Source: Mesorhizobium sp. WSM3860
GTDB lineage: Bacteria > Pseudomonadota > Alphaproteobacteria > Rhizobiales > Rhizobiaceae
Length of the DNA: 64,000 nucleotides
Reading direction: 5' to 3'
NCBI RefSeq assembly: GCF_002294995.1
Contig: NZ_NSGF01000012.1
Location: 1-64,000, forward strand
Positions 8,835 through 17,948 of this stretch are shown here, piece by piece. The number at the start of each line of letters is the position of its first letter. Position 1 is the stretch's first letter. A program made the translations under genes and the position numbers. The notes under the pieces are model-generated. The model saw only the letters and a program-made list of their open reading frames with translations, was not told the DNA's origin and ran no database searches.

Positions 8835-9443
8835 ATGAAGCGCTTACTCTTCACGCCCGGCGTGCTCTGCCGCGCGGTTCTTCCGCTCCTCTTTTCGCTC
8901 GGTGTCGCCCAGGCCGATCCGCAGAAAGTCTGGGCGGCCGGGGCCTACTCCTTTTCCGACGAGCTCGGCGGCTTCCGCATTACCGGCGCCTCCGGAGTTG
9001 GCACCAAGGATGACCCGCTGGTCATCACCGAGGAGCTGAATTCGGCGACACCGGTGACGCTGACCATCCGCGCAATCAAGCCGATCGAAGCCTTTGGCAG
9101 GGCCGGCAACGTGGCCAACGGGGTCATGTACATGCGCATCGACGTGCTCAACAATAGCTCCCTGCCCTGGGTCGAGTTCCAGTTCGAGCTGCAGGAAATC
9201 CTCGACCAGCCGAGCGTATTCGGCGACGGTCTCTCCTTCGACCAGCGCAACAAGAATCCCGATAACATCGTCTCGAGCAACTTCGCCGATTTCGACCGCC
9301 AGTTCGAACCCTATGACCGGCTCTTGTTCAAGAACGGCAAGGTCGACCCGCTGAAGACGGCGACCTTCGAGTTCCTGATCACCGACTACACGCCGCGCTG
9401 GACATTTTTCCTGGTGCAGGATCCACGCATACCGACGGGCTGA
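8835..9443 (+). CDS. Conserved hypothetical exported protein
   Basis: About 202 residues. A signal peptide covers residues 1-27 (MKRLLFTPGVLCRAVLPLLF, cleavage near AQA). The mature part is a predicted all-beta domain with no cysteine motif. I do not recognise a named family. An ATG ten codons upstream (8805) would also be in frame; I prefer 8835 because the signal peptide begins there. It lies divergent to the ETF-QO gene and 68 bases before the uracil-DNA glycosylase gene, so co-transcription with the latter is possible. Confidence 0.65.
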   Translation: MKRLLFTPGVLCRAVLPLLFSLGVAQADPQKVWAAGAYSFSDELGGFRITGASGVGTKDDPLVITEELNSATPVTLTIRAIKPIEAFGRAGNVANGVMYMRIDVLNNSSLPWVEFQFELQEILDQPSVFGDGLSFDQRNKNPDNIVSSNFADFDRQFEPYDRLLFKNGKVDPLKTATFEFLITDYTPRWTFFLVQDPRIPTG

Positions 9444-9511
9444 CAGACATTGCGCTGAATGGCGAATTCCCGGCGGTTGCAAATCTTTGCCGCGCGGACG
9501 ATGGTGGCGCC

Positions 9512-10432
9512 ATGACTGCCGCCTCCCCGAACAACCCGATCGATATCGCAGAGCTGCTGGCCTTCTATGCCAGCACCGGCGTTGACGAGGCGGTGGAAGA
9601 CACGCCTGTCAACCGGTTCGCCGAGGCCAGGCCCAAGCAAGCCGAGCGGGCGCCTGTGCAGGCCGCGACCGTGCGTGAAAGCGGGCACGAGGGGCGGCCG
9701 GCATCGGAGCCCAGATTCGAGGCAGGCCGGGCGGCGGAACGGCCGGCGGCATCGACCGGGCTGGACGCACGCCAAGTGCCCGATGCGCCGCGGCGCCCGA
9801 CGCTCACCACCGCTACGGTCCCCGACGAGGGGCAGATCAAGCTCGCGGGGCAGCTGGCGGCGAGCGCCTCGACGCTTGACGAGTTGCGCCAGCACATGGC
9901 GGCGTTCGACGGTTGCAATCTCAAATTCACCGCCAAGAACCTGGTCTTCGCCGACGGCAACCCGAATGCCGACCTGATGCTCGTCGGCGAGGCGCCGGGC
10001 CGCGACGAGGACCTCGAAGGGCTGCCATTCGTCGGCCGCTCCGGACGGCTGCTCGACAGCATGCTGGCAGCAATCGGCCTCGACCGGACATCGGCGTATA
10101 TCGCCAACGTCATCCCGTGGCGTCCGCCGGGCAACCGGACGCCGACGCCGCACGAGACGGAGATCTGCCGCCCGTTCATCGAAAGGCAGATCGAGCTGGT
10201 CAATCCGAAGGTGCTGGTCAATCTCGGCGGCCCTTCCGCCAAGACGCTGCTCAACACCACCGAGGGCATCCTGCGGTTGCGGGGCAATTGGCGTGCGCAT
10301 ACGACCGCCTCAGGCACGGTCATTCCGGCCATGCCAACTCTGCATCCGGCCTATCTGCTGAGAACGCCGGCGCACAAGAAATTGGCCTGGCGGGATTTTC
10401 TCGAGGTGAAGGCCAAGCTGAAAATGAGCTGA
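9512..10432 (+). CDS. Uracil-DNA glycosylase, family-4-like, lacking two Fe-S cysteines
   Basis: 306 residues. Residues 1-105 are low-complexity and charged with no recognisable domain. The glycosylase core (about 108-305) has motif GEAPGRDED (159-167), PFVGRSGRLLD (172-182), PPGNRTPTP (205-213), and motif HPAYLLR (278-284). These match family 4 uracil-DNA glycosylases, which remove uracil from DNA at the start of base-excision repair. Family 4 enzymes usually bind a 4Fe-4S cluster with four cysteines. Only Cys135 and Cys219 remain here; the other two positions appear to be Phe132 and Trp203. I recall a cluster-free class described from Bradyrhizobium, which this may match. Confidence 0.85.
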   Translation: MTAASPNNPIDIAELLAFYASTGVDEAVEDTPVNRFAEARPKQAERAPVQAATVRESGHEGRPASEPRFEAGRAAERPAASTGLDARQVPDAPRRPTLTTATVPDEGQIKLAGQLAASASTLDELRQHMAAFDGCNLKFTAKNLVFADGNPNADLMLVGEAPGRDEDLEGLPFVGRSGRLLDSMLAAIGLDRTSAYIANVIPWRPPGNRTPTPHETEICRPFIERQIELVNPKVLVNLGGPSAKTLLNTTEGILRLRGNWRAHTTASGTVIPAMPTLHPAYLLRTPAHKKLAWRDFLEVKAKLKMS

Positions 10433-10595
10433 TCTCCCCCCTCGTGGGGGAGATGTCCGGCAGGACAGAGGAGGGCGCGAAGGATCCCGGCCTCTGCATC
10501 CTATTTCTCTCAGGACGGCAGCCTAAACACTGACAAGCTGGCGGGACAGCGCCCTCCCTGCCTTGCCAGGCATCTCCCCCACAAGGGGGGAGATC
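10431..10595. repeat. Palindromic intergenic element with about 47-bp inverted arms
   Basis: The left arm (10431-10478) and right arm (10549-10595) are imperfect inverted copies. Each contains its own ATCTCCCCC...GGGGGAGAT hairpin and ends in GGGCGC/GCGCCC. The element starts within the stop codon of the glycosylase gene. This is a dispersed intergenic repeat without coding capacity, of a type I recognise from Mesorhizobium genomes. It may also serve as a transcription terminator. Confidence 0.8.
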
Positions 10596-10693
10596 GGCCG
10601 GCGCTACCCGCCTTCGCCAATCTCCGAGGCAAGAGGGAACCAATAACCTCCGAGGTAATTGAACTCCGCCCCTCGCCGCCCTACTCATCCCCC

Positions 10694-11505
10694 ATGACAA
10701 CATCCGACATTTCCGCGGGCAGCCTCATTCGCGAGTGGCGCACGCGCCGACGCATGAGCCAGCTCGACCTCGCCATGGAAGCCGATATCTCGCAGCGGCA
10801 TCTTTCCTTCGTCGAAAGCGGCCGCGCCCAGCCTTCGCGTGAGATGGTGCTGCATCTGGCCGAGCAGCTTTCGATCCCGCTGCGCCAGCGCAACCAGCTT
10901 TTGCTCGCGGCCGGCTTCGCGCCGAGCTTCAGCGAAAGGCCGCTGAGCGATGCGACGCTGGCGCCGGCGATGGCCGCGGTCGAGACGGTGCTCAAGGGCC
11001 ACGAGCCCTTCCCGGCGCTGGCGGTCGACCGGCACTGGAACCTGGTTTGCGCCAACGCGGCGATCGGCCCGTTCCTGGCCGACATTTCGAGCCGTCCCTG
11101 CTCGCGCCGCCGGTCAATGTGCTCCGGCTCAGCCTGCATCCGGGTGGCGTGGCGCCGCGCATCGTCAACCTGGCGGAATGGCGCGCACATCTGTTGGAGC
11201 GCCTCAAGCACCAGAACGACGCAACTGGCGATCCGGCGCTGATCGAACTGGAGCGCGAGCTGCGCACCTATCCGTCCGGGCTGAAAAGCAGCCGTCCGGC
11301 GCCGGTCGAGCCGAACGGCATAGTGCATTCGCTGCGGCTCGCACATGGCGATCAGGTGCTGTCCTTCATCAGCACGATCACCGTTTTCGGCACGCCGCTC
11401 GACGTCACGCTGTCGGAGCTGGCGATCGAATCTTTTTTCCCGGCCGACGAGCAGACGCGGACCGTGCTGGTGCGGCTGGCGAAAGAGCGGACGGCCGCTT
11501 CGTAG
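10694..11505 (+). pseudogene. Frameshifted XRE-family regulator with MmyB-like ligand domain
   Basis: The first frame (10694 to about 11083) encodes a complete N-terminal helix-turn-helix (SLIREWRTRRRMSQLDLAME, then ISQRHLSFVESGRAQPS) and the start of an MmyB-like PAS domain. From about 11083-11086 the similarity continues in another frame (FEPSLLAPPVNVLRLSLHPG onward) to a stop at 11505. One missing base near 11083-11085 explains the switch. The whole would be about 270 residues, normal for this family of transcription factors. It is either a recent pseudogene or a sequencing error; the second half shows no other damage. It ends three bases from the convergent transporter gene. Confidence 0.85.
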
Positions 11506-11507
11506 GC

Positions 11508-12455
11508 TTACCCCTGCGGCGGCGTCGCCCTTCGGGTGCGCGTGCGCTCGAGGCCAAGTTGCCGTTCGCGCCAGATGATGAAGATGCCGGCGGCCACCAC
11601 GATCATGCCGCCGATCAGCGTGCTGAACGACGTCACGTCGCCGAACACAAGATAGCCGATGACGACGCCGAGAATCATCGAGGTATATTCGAAAGGCGCC
11701 ACGACCGAAGCCTCGGCGTGGCGGTAGGCGGCCGTCATCAGGATCTGCCCGAGCCCGCCGCAGAAGCCAGCCATGACAAGCAGCGCGGTTTGCATCGGCG
11801 TCAGCATCTGCCAGCCGAAAGGCACGGTGAGCAGCGCCAGCACGCTCGCCGTCGAGGAGAACCACAGCACGATGGTTGCCGTCTTCTCGGTTTGCACGAG
11901 ATTGCGCACCAGAAGCATGGCGACGGCCGAGATCGCCGCGGCGATCAGCGCTGCCATGACGCCAAGCACCTCCTGGTCGTGGAGCGCCTCGTCGGAATTC
12001 AACAGCGTCAGTTCCGGCCAGGAGATGATGAGCACGCCGACAAGACCGACGACAACCGCGCTCCAGCGATAGACGCGGATCGTCTCGCCCAGGAAGATCG
12101 AAGAGAACACCACGACCAGCAGCGGCTGGGCATAATTCAGCGTGATCGCTTCGGGCAGCGGCAGCCGGGTCAGCGCGAAGAAGCCGAGCCCCATGGCGCC
12201 GACGCCAACGACGCCGCGCGCGATGTGGTTGAACGGCCGTTTCGTGGTGAATGCGATGGCCAGCTGTCCCTTGAAGGCCAGGAAGGCGATGATCGGGAAG
12301 ATGGCGAAGAAAGAGCGGAAGAAGACGATCTGACCGGCGGGCACGTCGCCGGAAGCCTTGATGCAGGTCTGCATTCCGACGAACACCGCCACCGAGACGA
12401 TCTTGAGCGCGATGCCGCGCAGCGTGTTGTGGCCGACGGCATGATCGACGGTCAT
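11508..12455 (-). CDS. EamA/DMT family transporter
   Basis: A 315-residue inner-membrane protein with about ten hydrophobic helices in two EamA repeats of roughly 140 residues each, the drug/metabolite transporter layout. Family members export amino acids, nucleosides, vitamins or other small metabolites; substrate cannot be inferred here. The N-terminal helix reads GIALKIVSVAVFVGMQTCIK and the second repeat begins near VMAALIAAAISAVAML. The ATG at 12455 has no close alternative. It converges on the frameshifted regulator and diverges from pepN 156 bases away. Confidence 0.88.
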   Translation of the reverse strand: MTVDHAVGHNTLRGIALKIVSVAVFVGMQTCIKASGDVPAGQIVFFRSFFAIFPIIAFLAFKGQLAIAFTTKRPFNHIARGVVGVGAMGLGFFALTRLPLPEAITLNYAQPLLVVVFSSIFLGETIRVYRWSAVVVGLVGVLIISWPELTLLNSDEALHDQEVLGVMAALIAAAISAVAMLLVRNLVQTEKTATIVLWFSSTASVLALLTVPFGWQMLTPMQTALLVMAGFCGGLGQILMTAAYRHAEASVVAPFEYTSMILGVVIGYLVFGDVTSFSTLIGGMIVVAAGIFIIWRERQLGLERTRTRRATPPQG

Positions 12456-12610
12456 CTATGCCTCGCGGGGATGATTGGAAAACGGCGCCCTGAAATAGGC
12501 CGTGCCGCAGTTTTGTCGAGTGGCCGTTTCGTGTAAAGAGCGCGGACCTCAAATTTCTTGGACCAGCGGACACAGTCTCCGCCACGAAAATCGACAGGAA
12601 AAACCACGGA

Positions 12611-15256
12611 ATGCGCACAGATACCGGCCATGTCTTCAAGCTCGAAGACTACCGCCCCAGCGACTATCTCATTCCGCGGACCAGCCTCGATTTCCGTCTG
12701 TCTCCGGATGCTACCCGCGTCACTGCCGTGCTCACCGTCGAGCGACGCCAGGGGGTCGCCGCTTCCGCGCCGCTGGTGCTCGACGGCGACGGGCTGAAGC
12801 TGCTCGGCGTTGCCATCGAAGGGCAGGTACTCTCGGAAGCCGACTATCAGGCAACGCCCGAACAACTGACCATTCCGACGCCGCCGGCGGCACGGCGCTT
12901 CGAGCTTCGTCTCGAGACCGAGGTCGCGCCGGCCAGCAACGAGGCGCTGATGGGCCTTTATCGCTCCAACAATGTCTATTGCACGCAATGCGAGGCGGAG
13001 GGTTTTCGCCGCATTACCTATTTCCTCGACCGTCCAGACGTCCTCTCGGTCTACACCGTGCGCATCGAGGCGCCGCGCAACGAGGCGCCGCTGCTGCTGT
13101 CCAACGGCAATCCCGTAGAAAGTGGAGCGCTCGCCGACGGCCGGCACTTTGCCGTCTGGCACGACCCCTTCCCGAAACCTTCCTACCTGTTTGCGCTGGT
13201 GGCTGGCGCGCTCGGCAAGGTCGCAGGCAGCTTCACCACCCTGTCGGGCCGCGAGGTCGGGCTCGGCATCTATGTCGAGCCCGGCAAGGAGCGGCTCGCC
13301 GGCTACGCGATGGATGCGCTGAAGCGCTCGATGAAATGGGACGAAGAGGCCTTCGGCCGCGAATACGACCTCGACGTCTTCAACATCGTCGCCGTGTCCG
13401 ACTTCAACATGGGCGCGATGGAGAACAAGGGCCTCAACATCTTCAACGACAAATATGTGCTGGCCGACGAGGAGACGGCGACCGATGCCGATTTCGCCAA
13501 TATCGAGGCGATCATCGCGCATGAATATTTCCACAATTGGACTGGCAACAGAATCACTTGCCGCGACTGGTTCCAGCTCTGTCTGAAGGAAGGACTGACG
13601 GTTTACCGCGATCACGAATTCTCGGCCGACCAGCGTTCGCGCGCGGTGAAGCGCATCGCCGAGGTGCGCACGCTGCGCGCGCATCAGTTCCCCGAGGACC
13701 AGGGGCCGCTGGCGCACCCCGTCAGGCCGCGGCGCTATCGCGAGATCAACAACTTCTACACGGCAACAGTCTACGAGAAGGGCTCGGAAGTGGTGCGCAT
13801 GATCCGCACCATCCTCGGCGCGGAGACGTTCCGCGCCGGTATGGATCTCTATTTCGAGCGGCATGACGGCGAAGCGGCGACGATCGAGGACTTCCTCAAA
13901 GTGTTCGAGGACGTCTCGGGCCGAGACCTCGCGCAGTTCGCGCTATGGTACCATCAGGCCGGTACGCCGAACCTGACGGTGAGTTCCTCTTACAATGCGG
14001 CGGCCAAGGCATTCACGCTGGAGATCGAACAGTCGGTGCCGCCGACGCCCTCGGAAAGCCGCAAGCGGCTGATGCATATTCCCCTGGCATTCGGCCTGGT
14101 CGGCGCCGGCGGCAAGCCTGTCGCCTGGACAGCCGTCGATGGCGCCGCCGTCGAGGACGGCATCATCCACGTCCGAAAGCGGCGGCACACGGTGCGCTTC
14201 TCGGGCGTTTCGGAGCGGCCTTCGGTGTCGCTCAACCGCGGCTTCTCGGCGCCGGTCACGCTCTCGGTGCAGCAGAAGGCCGATGACCAGTTGTTCCTCG
14301 CCAGCCATGACAGCGACCCTTTCTCGCGCTGGCAGGCCTTCAACACGCTGCTCACCGACGCGCTCATCGCGGCGTTCCGCCAGCTGCTGGGCGGCAAAGA
14401 GCCGGCCTTCGACGCAAAGCTCGCCGAGCTTGCCGGAAGGATTGCCCGCGACGAGACGCTGGAGCCGGCCTACCGGGCGCTGGCCCTGTCGCTCCCCGGC
14501 GAGGCCGACATTGCGCGCGACATTGGCCAGGGCATCGATCCCGACGCCATTTTCGCCGCCCGCGAGGCGCTGGCGCGGACGATCGCCATAGGGAACCGCG
14601 AGATCTTCTCGGCCCTCTACGCCAGCCTGGCCGACAACGGTCCGTTCACGCCCGACGCGGCAAGCGCTGGGCGGCGCGCGCTGCGCAACATCCTGCTCGA
14701 TTATCTTTCGCTGCTATCCGAAGGCGCGGCGCTTGCGGGGCGGCATTTCAACGGCGCCACCAACATGACTGACCGCGCGGCAGCGCTGACCGTGCTGGCG
14801 CATCGTCATGCCGGCTCCGCGCAAGCGGAGGAGGCACTGTCGGCCTTCGAGACGAGATATCGCGGCGATGCGCTGGTGCTCGACAAATGGTTCCAGATCC
14901 AGGCCGGAGTGCCGGGACCGCTGACCGTCGAAAAGGTGCGCGCGCTGATGCAGCACCCTGCCTTCTCGATCGCGAATCCGAACCGGGTGCGCTCGCTGAT
15001 CGGCACGTTCTCCAGCGCCAATCAGACCGGCTTCCATCTCGCCGACGGCCAGGGCTACCGCTTCTTCGCCGAGACCGTGCTGGAGGTTGAGAAGCGCAAT
15101 CCGCAAGTGGCGGCACGGCTGGCGACGGCGCTCCGATCCTGGCGCTCGCTGGAAGCGGTCCGGCAGAACAAAGCAAGGCAGGCACTGCTGCAGATTGCGA
15201 ACGCCGAGAACCTGTCGGCTGATTTGCGCGACATCGTGGAGCGGACGCTGGCGTGA
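12611..15256 (+). CDS. pepN: Aminopeptidase N (M1 metallopeptidase)
   Basis: A cytosolic 881-residue zinc aminopeptidase that removes N-terminal residues during peptide turnover. The substrate-anchoring GAMEN motif is at 268-272, the zinc site HEYFH at 304-308, and the third ligand Glu327 lies 18 residues after it (LKEGLT), all intact. Length and the C-terminal helical domain match the E. coli PepN subfamily. Start chosen at 12611. It lies upstream of the PleC-like kinase gene and is separated from it by a palindromic repeat, so the two probably have separate transcripts. Confidence 0.96.
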   Translation: MRTDTGHVFKLEDYRPSDYLIPRTSLDFRLSPDATRVTAVLTVERRQGVAASAPLVLDGDGLKLLGVAIEGQVLSEADYQATPEQLTIPTPPAARRFELRLETEVAPASNEALMGLYRSNNVYCTQCEAEGFRRITYFLDRPDVLSVYTVRIEAPRNEAPLLLSNGNPVESGALADGRHFAVWHDPFPKPSYLFALVAGALGKVAGSFTTLSGREVGLGIYVEPGKERLAGYAMDALKRSMKWDEEAFGREYDLDVFNIVAVSDFNMGAMENKGLNIFNDKYVLADEETATDADFANIEAIIAHEYFHNWTGNRITCRDWFQLCLKEGLTVYRDHEFSADQRSRAVKRIAEVRTLRAHQFPEDQGPLAHPVRPRRYREINNFYTATVYEKGSEVVRMIRTILGAETFRAGMDLYFERHDGEAATIEDFLKVFEDVSGRDLAQFALWYHQAGTPNLTVSSSYNAAAKAFTLEIEQSVPPTPSESRKRLMHIPLAFGLVGAGGKPVAWTAVDGAAVEDGIIHVRKRRHTVRFSGVSERPSVSLNRGFSAPVTLSVQQKADDQLFLASHDSDPFSRWQAFNTLLTDALIAAFRQLLGGKEPAFDAKLAELAGRIARDETLEPAYRALALSLPGEADIARDIGQGIDPDAIFAAREALARTIAIGNREIFSALYASLADNGPFTPDAASAGRRALRNILLDYLSLLSEGAALAGRHFNGATNMTDRAAALTVLAHRHAGSAQAEEALSAFETRYRGDALVLDKWFQIQAGVPGPLTVEKVRALMQHPAFSIANPNRVRSLIGTFSSANQTGFHLADGQGYRFFAETVLEVEKRNPQVAARLATALRSWRSLEAVRQNKARQALLQIANAENLSADLRDIVERTLA

Positions 15257-15437
15257 TCCCTCCCCCTTGAGGGCAGGGTGGCCCGCAGGGCCGGGAGGGG
15301 TCCTCGGTGAAGTGCTCCATCCTTAGTCCAAGACAAGATCGAGCTGCGGTCGGTTGAGGCCGAGCACTGCCGCAGCGACCCCGCCCGTCCATCCGCCTTC
15401 GGCGGCTGTCCACCCTCCCCTCAACGGGGAGGGAGGC
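15257..15437. repeat. Palindromic intergenic element, second family
   Basis: Begins right after the pepN stop codon. The left end (CCCTCCCCCTTGAGGGCAGG) and right end (reverse complement of CCTCCCCTCAACGGGGAGGG) are imperfect inverted copies, with inner arms GGGAGGGGTCC and GACCCCGCCC. It is non-coding. It shares the nested-hairpin design, but not the sequence, of the element at 10431-10595. Confidence 0.7.
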
Positions 15438-15578
15438 AAAAGCGCCAATTTCAATCAACTTTTAATCTTTTTTGGCCGTGCCTCTGGACAAGGCGAATCA
15501 CCTTTGATTCCTTATTGACGATTCGGACGTGCGGCGTAGCCGGATCGTCAAGTATACGGCAATCGGGGAGTGCCATTT

Positions 15579-17900
15579 ATGGCCAAGACGGACGCGTGGG
15601 GCGCGCCCGGAGGGAGAGCTTTTGCGCGTCGCGAGGCAAGGAGCGGCGGGCCTGCCGGCAATGCGCGTCTGATCGCCGAGCCGGCCTACCGGCGGCTGCT
15701 GGCGGCGGAACCGCTGCTGCGCCGCTCCATCCCCGCACTCATCATCATCTTCCTGATCGTCATCGCCGCACTGCGCTTCCTGTCGCTGGTGAACGACCGT
15801 GACGAGGTCGAACGCGACGCCAAGTCGGTGCTGGCGTTAGCCGCCGGCCAGATGGCACAGGCGATTGCCGCCGACCCGAACGCAGCCGGCGTGAATGCCA
15901 TGGACCTTCTGGAGAAGACCAGCCGCCAAGGCGCCATGGGCCGCAGCCACGTGCTGGCCATCACCGACGGCGCTTTCAAGATCGTCGCGGTATCGCCATT
16001 GTCGACCGGCTGGCAGGGACGCTCGCTGGACAGCCTCGTGCTCGGCGGCCAGCCGCTCTTCATGTTCGGGGATCGCGCCGGCGTCATGGATGTCAGCATC
16101 GGCGGCAAGGACTGGTTCGCCGCCGTCAGTCTCACCGGCGACCGCAAGAACGCCGCGGCGGTGCTGGTGCCCAAGGAGGCGGTGTTCGAAAGCTGGCGCA
16201 AGACGGTATCGCTCAACGTCACATTGTTCGTGCTGACGGCCGGCGTGCTGATCGTCATCCTCTATGCCTATTTCGGCCAGGCGGCGCGCGCCCAAGCGGC
16301 CGACCGCATCTATCTCGAAGCCCATCAGCGCATCGACATGGCGCTGGTGCGCGGCCGCTGCGGGTTGTGGGACTGGGACATGGTGCGCGGCAAGATGTAC
16401 TGGTCGCGCTCGATGTACGACATGCTGGGCTACGAGCCCTGCGATACAATGCTGTCCTTCGGCGAGGTGGACGAGATCATCCATCCCGACGACGGCGACC
16501 TCTTCGAGCTCGCCAACCGCATCGTCGAGCGTGAGATCGACCATATCGACCAGGTGTTCCGCATGCGCCACGCCGACGGGCAATGGGTGTGGATGCGCGC
16601 CCGCGCCCAGGTGATCGACCCGGAGGCGCCCGAGATCCAGCTGATCGGCATTGCCGTCGACGTCACCGAGCAGCGGCATCTCGCGCTGCGCTCGGAAGCG
16701 GCGGACATGCGGCTGCGCACGGCGATCGAGAACATCAACGAATCCTTCGTGCTATGGGACGCCGCCGAACGGCTGATCATGTGCAACTCGAAATTCCAGC
16801 AGGACAACGGGCTCTCGGACCGTGACGTGATGCCGGGCGCGACCCGCGACATGCTGGAGGAGCGCATGCTCGCCTTCGCCTCCGAGCGCAGGCTGGCCAA
16901 CGCCAATGGGCCGCATGGCGGCGTCACGCTGGAGCGCCAGCTCGCCGACGGCCGCTGGCTGCAGGTCAACGAGCTTAGGACCAGAGACGGCGGCATCGTC
17001 TCGGTCGGCTCCGACATTACCCAGATCAAGCTGCATCAGGAAAAGCTGGTCGACAGCGAGCGCCGCCTGATGGCGACGATCCACGACCTCAGCCTCGCCC
17101 GCCGCGCCGAGGAGGAACGCGCCAAGGAGCTTGTCGAGCTCAATCGCAAATACATGAAGGAAACCGAGCGCGCCGAGGCCGCCAACCGGGCGAAATCCGA
17201 ATTCCTCGCCAATATGTCGCACGAACTGCGCACACCGCTCAACGCCATCATCGGCTTCTCCGAGCTGATGCAGCAAGGCCTGTTTGGACCGCTGGGTTCC
17301 GAGCGCTACGAGGAATATGCCAGCGACATCAACGGCAGCGGCAAATATCTGCTCGGCGTCATCAATGACATACTCGACATGTCGAAGATCGAGGCCGGTC
17401 AGTTCTCGCTCGACCGCGAGGAGATCGACCTCTGCCCGCTGATCAAGGAAACGGTTCGCGTCATCTCGCTGCAGGCGGCGGAGAAGTCGATCACGGTAGA
17501 GACGCGCATCGCCGATGCGATGCGGCTCTACGCCGACCGCCGTGCGATCAAGCAGATCGCCATCAATCTGCTCTCCAACGCGGTGAAGTTCACCGGACAG
17601 GGCGGCAAGATCACGGTTAGGGCGCGCAGCGCCTCAGGCGCGCTGGTGCTCACCATCGAGGACAATGGCTGCGGTATCCCGAAGCAGGCGCTGAGCAAGC
17701 TCGGGCGGCCGTTCGAGCAGGTGCAAAACCAGTTCTCCAAGAACCACACCGGTTCCGGCCTGGGCCTCGCCATCTCGCGTTCGCTCGCCGAGCTGCAGGG
17801 GGGCGCGCTGAAGATTCGCTCCACCGAAGGTATCGGCACGATCGTGTCGGTCCGCATCCCGCTGAAGAAGGCGCCGCCCATAGTGAAGGTGGCGGCTTAG
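15579..17900 (+). CDS. pleC: PleC-like sensor histidine kinase with two PAS domains
   Basis: A 773-residue inner-membrane kinase. Transmembrane helices lie at about 51-70 and 212-232 with a periplasmic sensor loop between them. Two PAS domains follow (about 250-365 and 378-485), then a coiled linker, the HisKA domain with HELRTPLNAIIGFSE (phospho-acceptor His548) and an HATPase domain (NLLSNAVKF, DNGCGIP, GSGLGLAIS). The dimerisation helix is of the PleC/DivJ/PdhS type that talks to DivK. Position beside pepN and glnE is, as I recall, that of pleC in related rhizobia. In relatives PleC acts mainly as DivK phosphatase in asymmetric division. The ATG has GGGGAG eight bases upstream. Confidence 0.8.
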   Translation: MAKTDAWGAPGGRAFARREARSGGPAGNARLIAEPAYRRLLAAEPLLRRSIPALIIIFLIVIAALRFLSLVNDRDEVERDAKSVLALAAGQMAQAIAADPNAAGVNAMDLLEKTSRQGAMGRSHVLAITDGAFKIVAVSPLSTGWQGRSLDSLVLGGQPLFMFGDRAGVMDVSIGGKDWFAAVSLTGDRKNAAAVLVPKEAVFESWRKTVSLNVTLFVLTAGVLIVILYAYFGQAARAQAADRIYLEAHQRIDMALVRGRCGLWDWDMVRGKMYWSRSMYDMLGYEPCDTMLSFGEVDEIIHPDDGDLFELANRIVEREIDHIDQVFRMRHADGQWVWMRARAQVIDPEAPEIQLIGIAVDVTEQRHLALRSEAADMRLRTAIENINESFVLWDAAERLIMCNSKFQQDNGLSDRDVMPGATRDMLEERMLAFASERRLANANGPHGGVTLERQLADGRWLQVNELRTRDGGIVSVGSDITQIKLHQEKLVDSERRLMATIHDLSLARRAEEERAKELVELNRKYMKETERAEAANRAKSEFLANMSHELRTPLNAIIGFSELMQQGLFGPLGSERYEEYASDINGSGKYLLGVINDILDMSKIEAGQFSLDREEIDLCPLIKETVRVISLQAAEKSITVETRIADAMRLYADRRAIKQIAINLLSNAVKFTGQGGKITVRARSASGALVLTIEDNGCGIPKQALSKLGRPFEQVQNQFSKNHTGSGLGLAISRSLAELQGGALKIRSTEGIGTIVSVRIPLKKAPPIVKVAA

Positions 17901-17948
17901 TCTACGGGCCGAAGTCGAGACGCTGGCACCAACGAATGAGGCGTGCAG

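Noticed and set aside
10431..10595. CRISPR-like repeats
   Set aside because: Only two inverted arms, no regular direct repeats or spacers; palindromic intergenic element instead. No CRISPR array was found anywhere in the window.
10681..12639. 652-codon frame on the minus strand covering the frameshifted regulator and the EamA gene
   Set aside because: Its sequence has no hydrophobic helices, while the EamA frame on the same strand gives ten; it also runs antisense to the XRE regulator.
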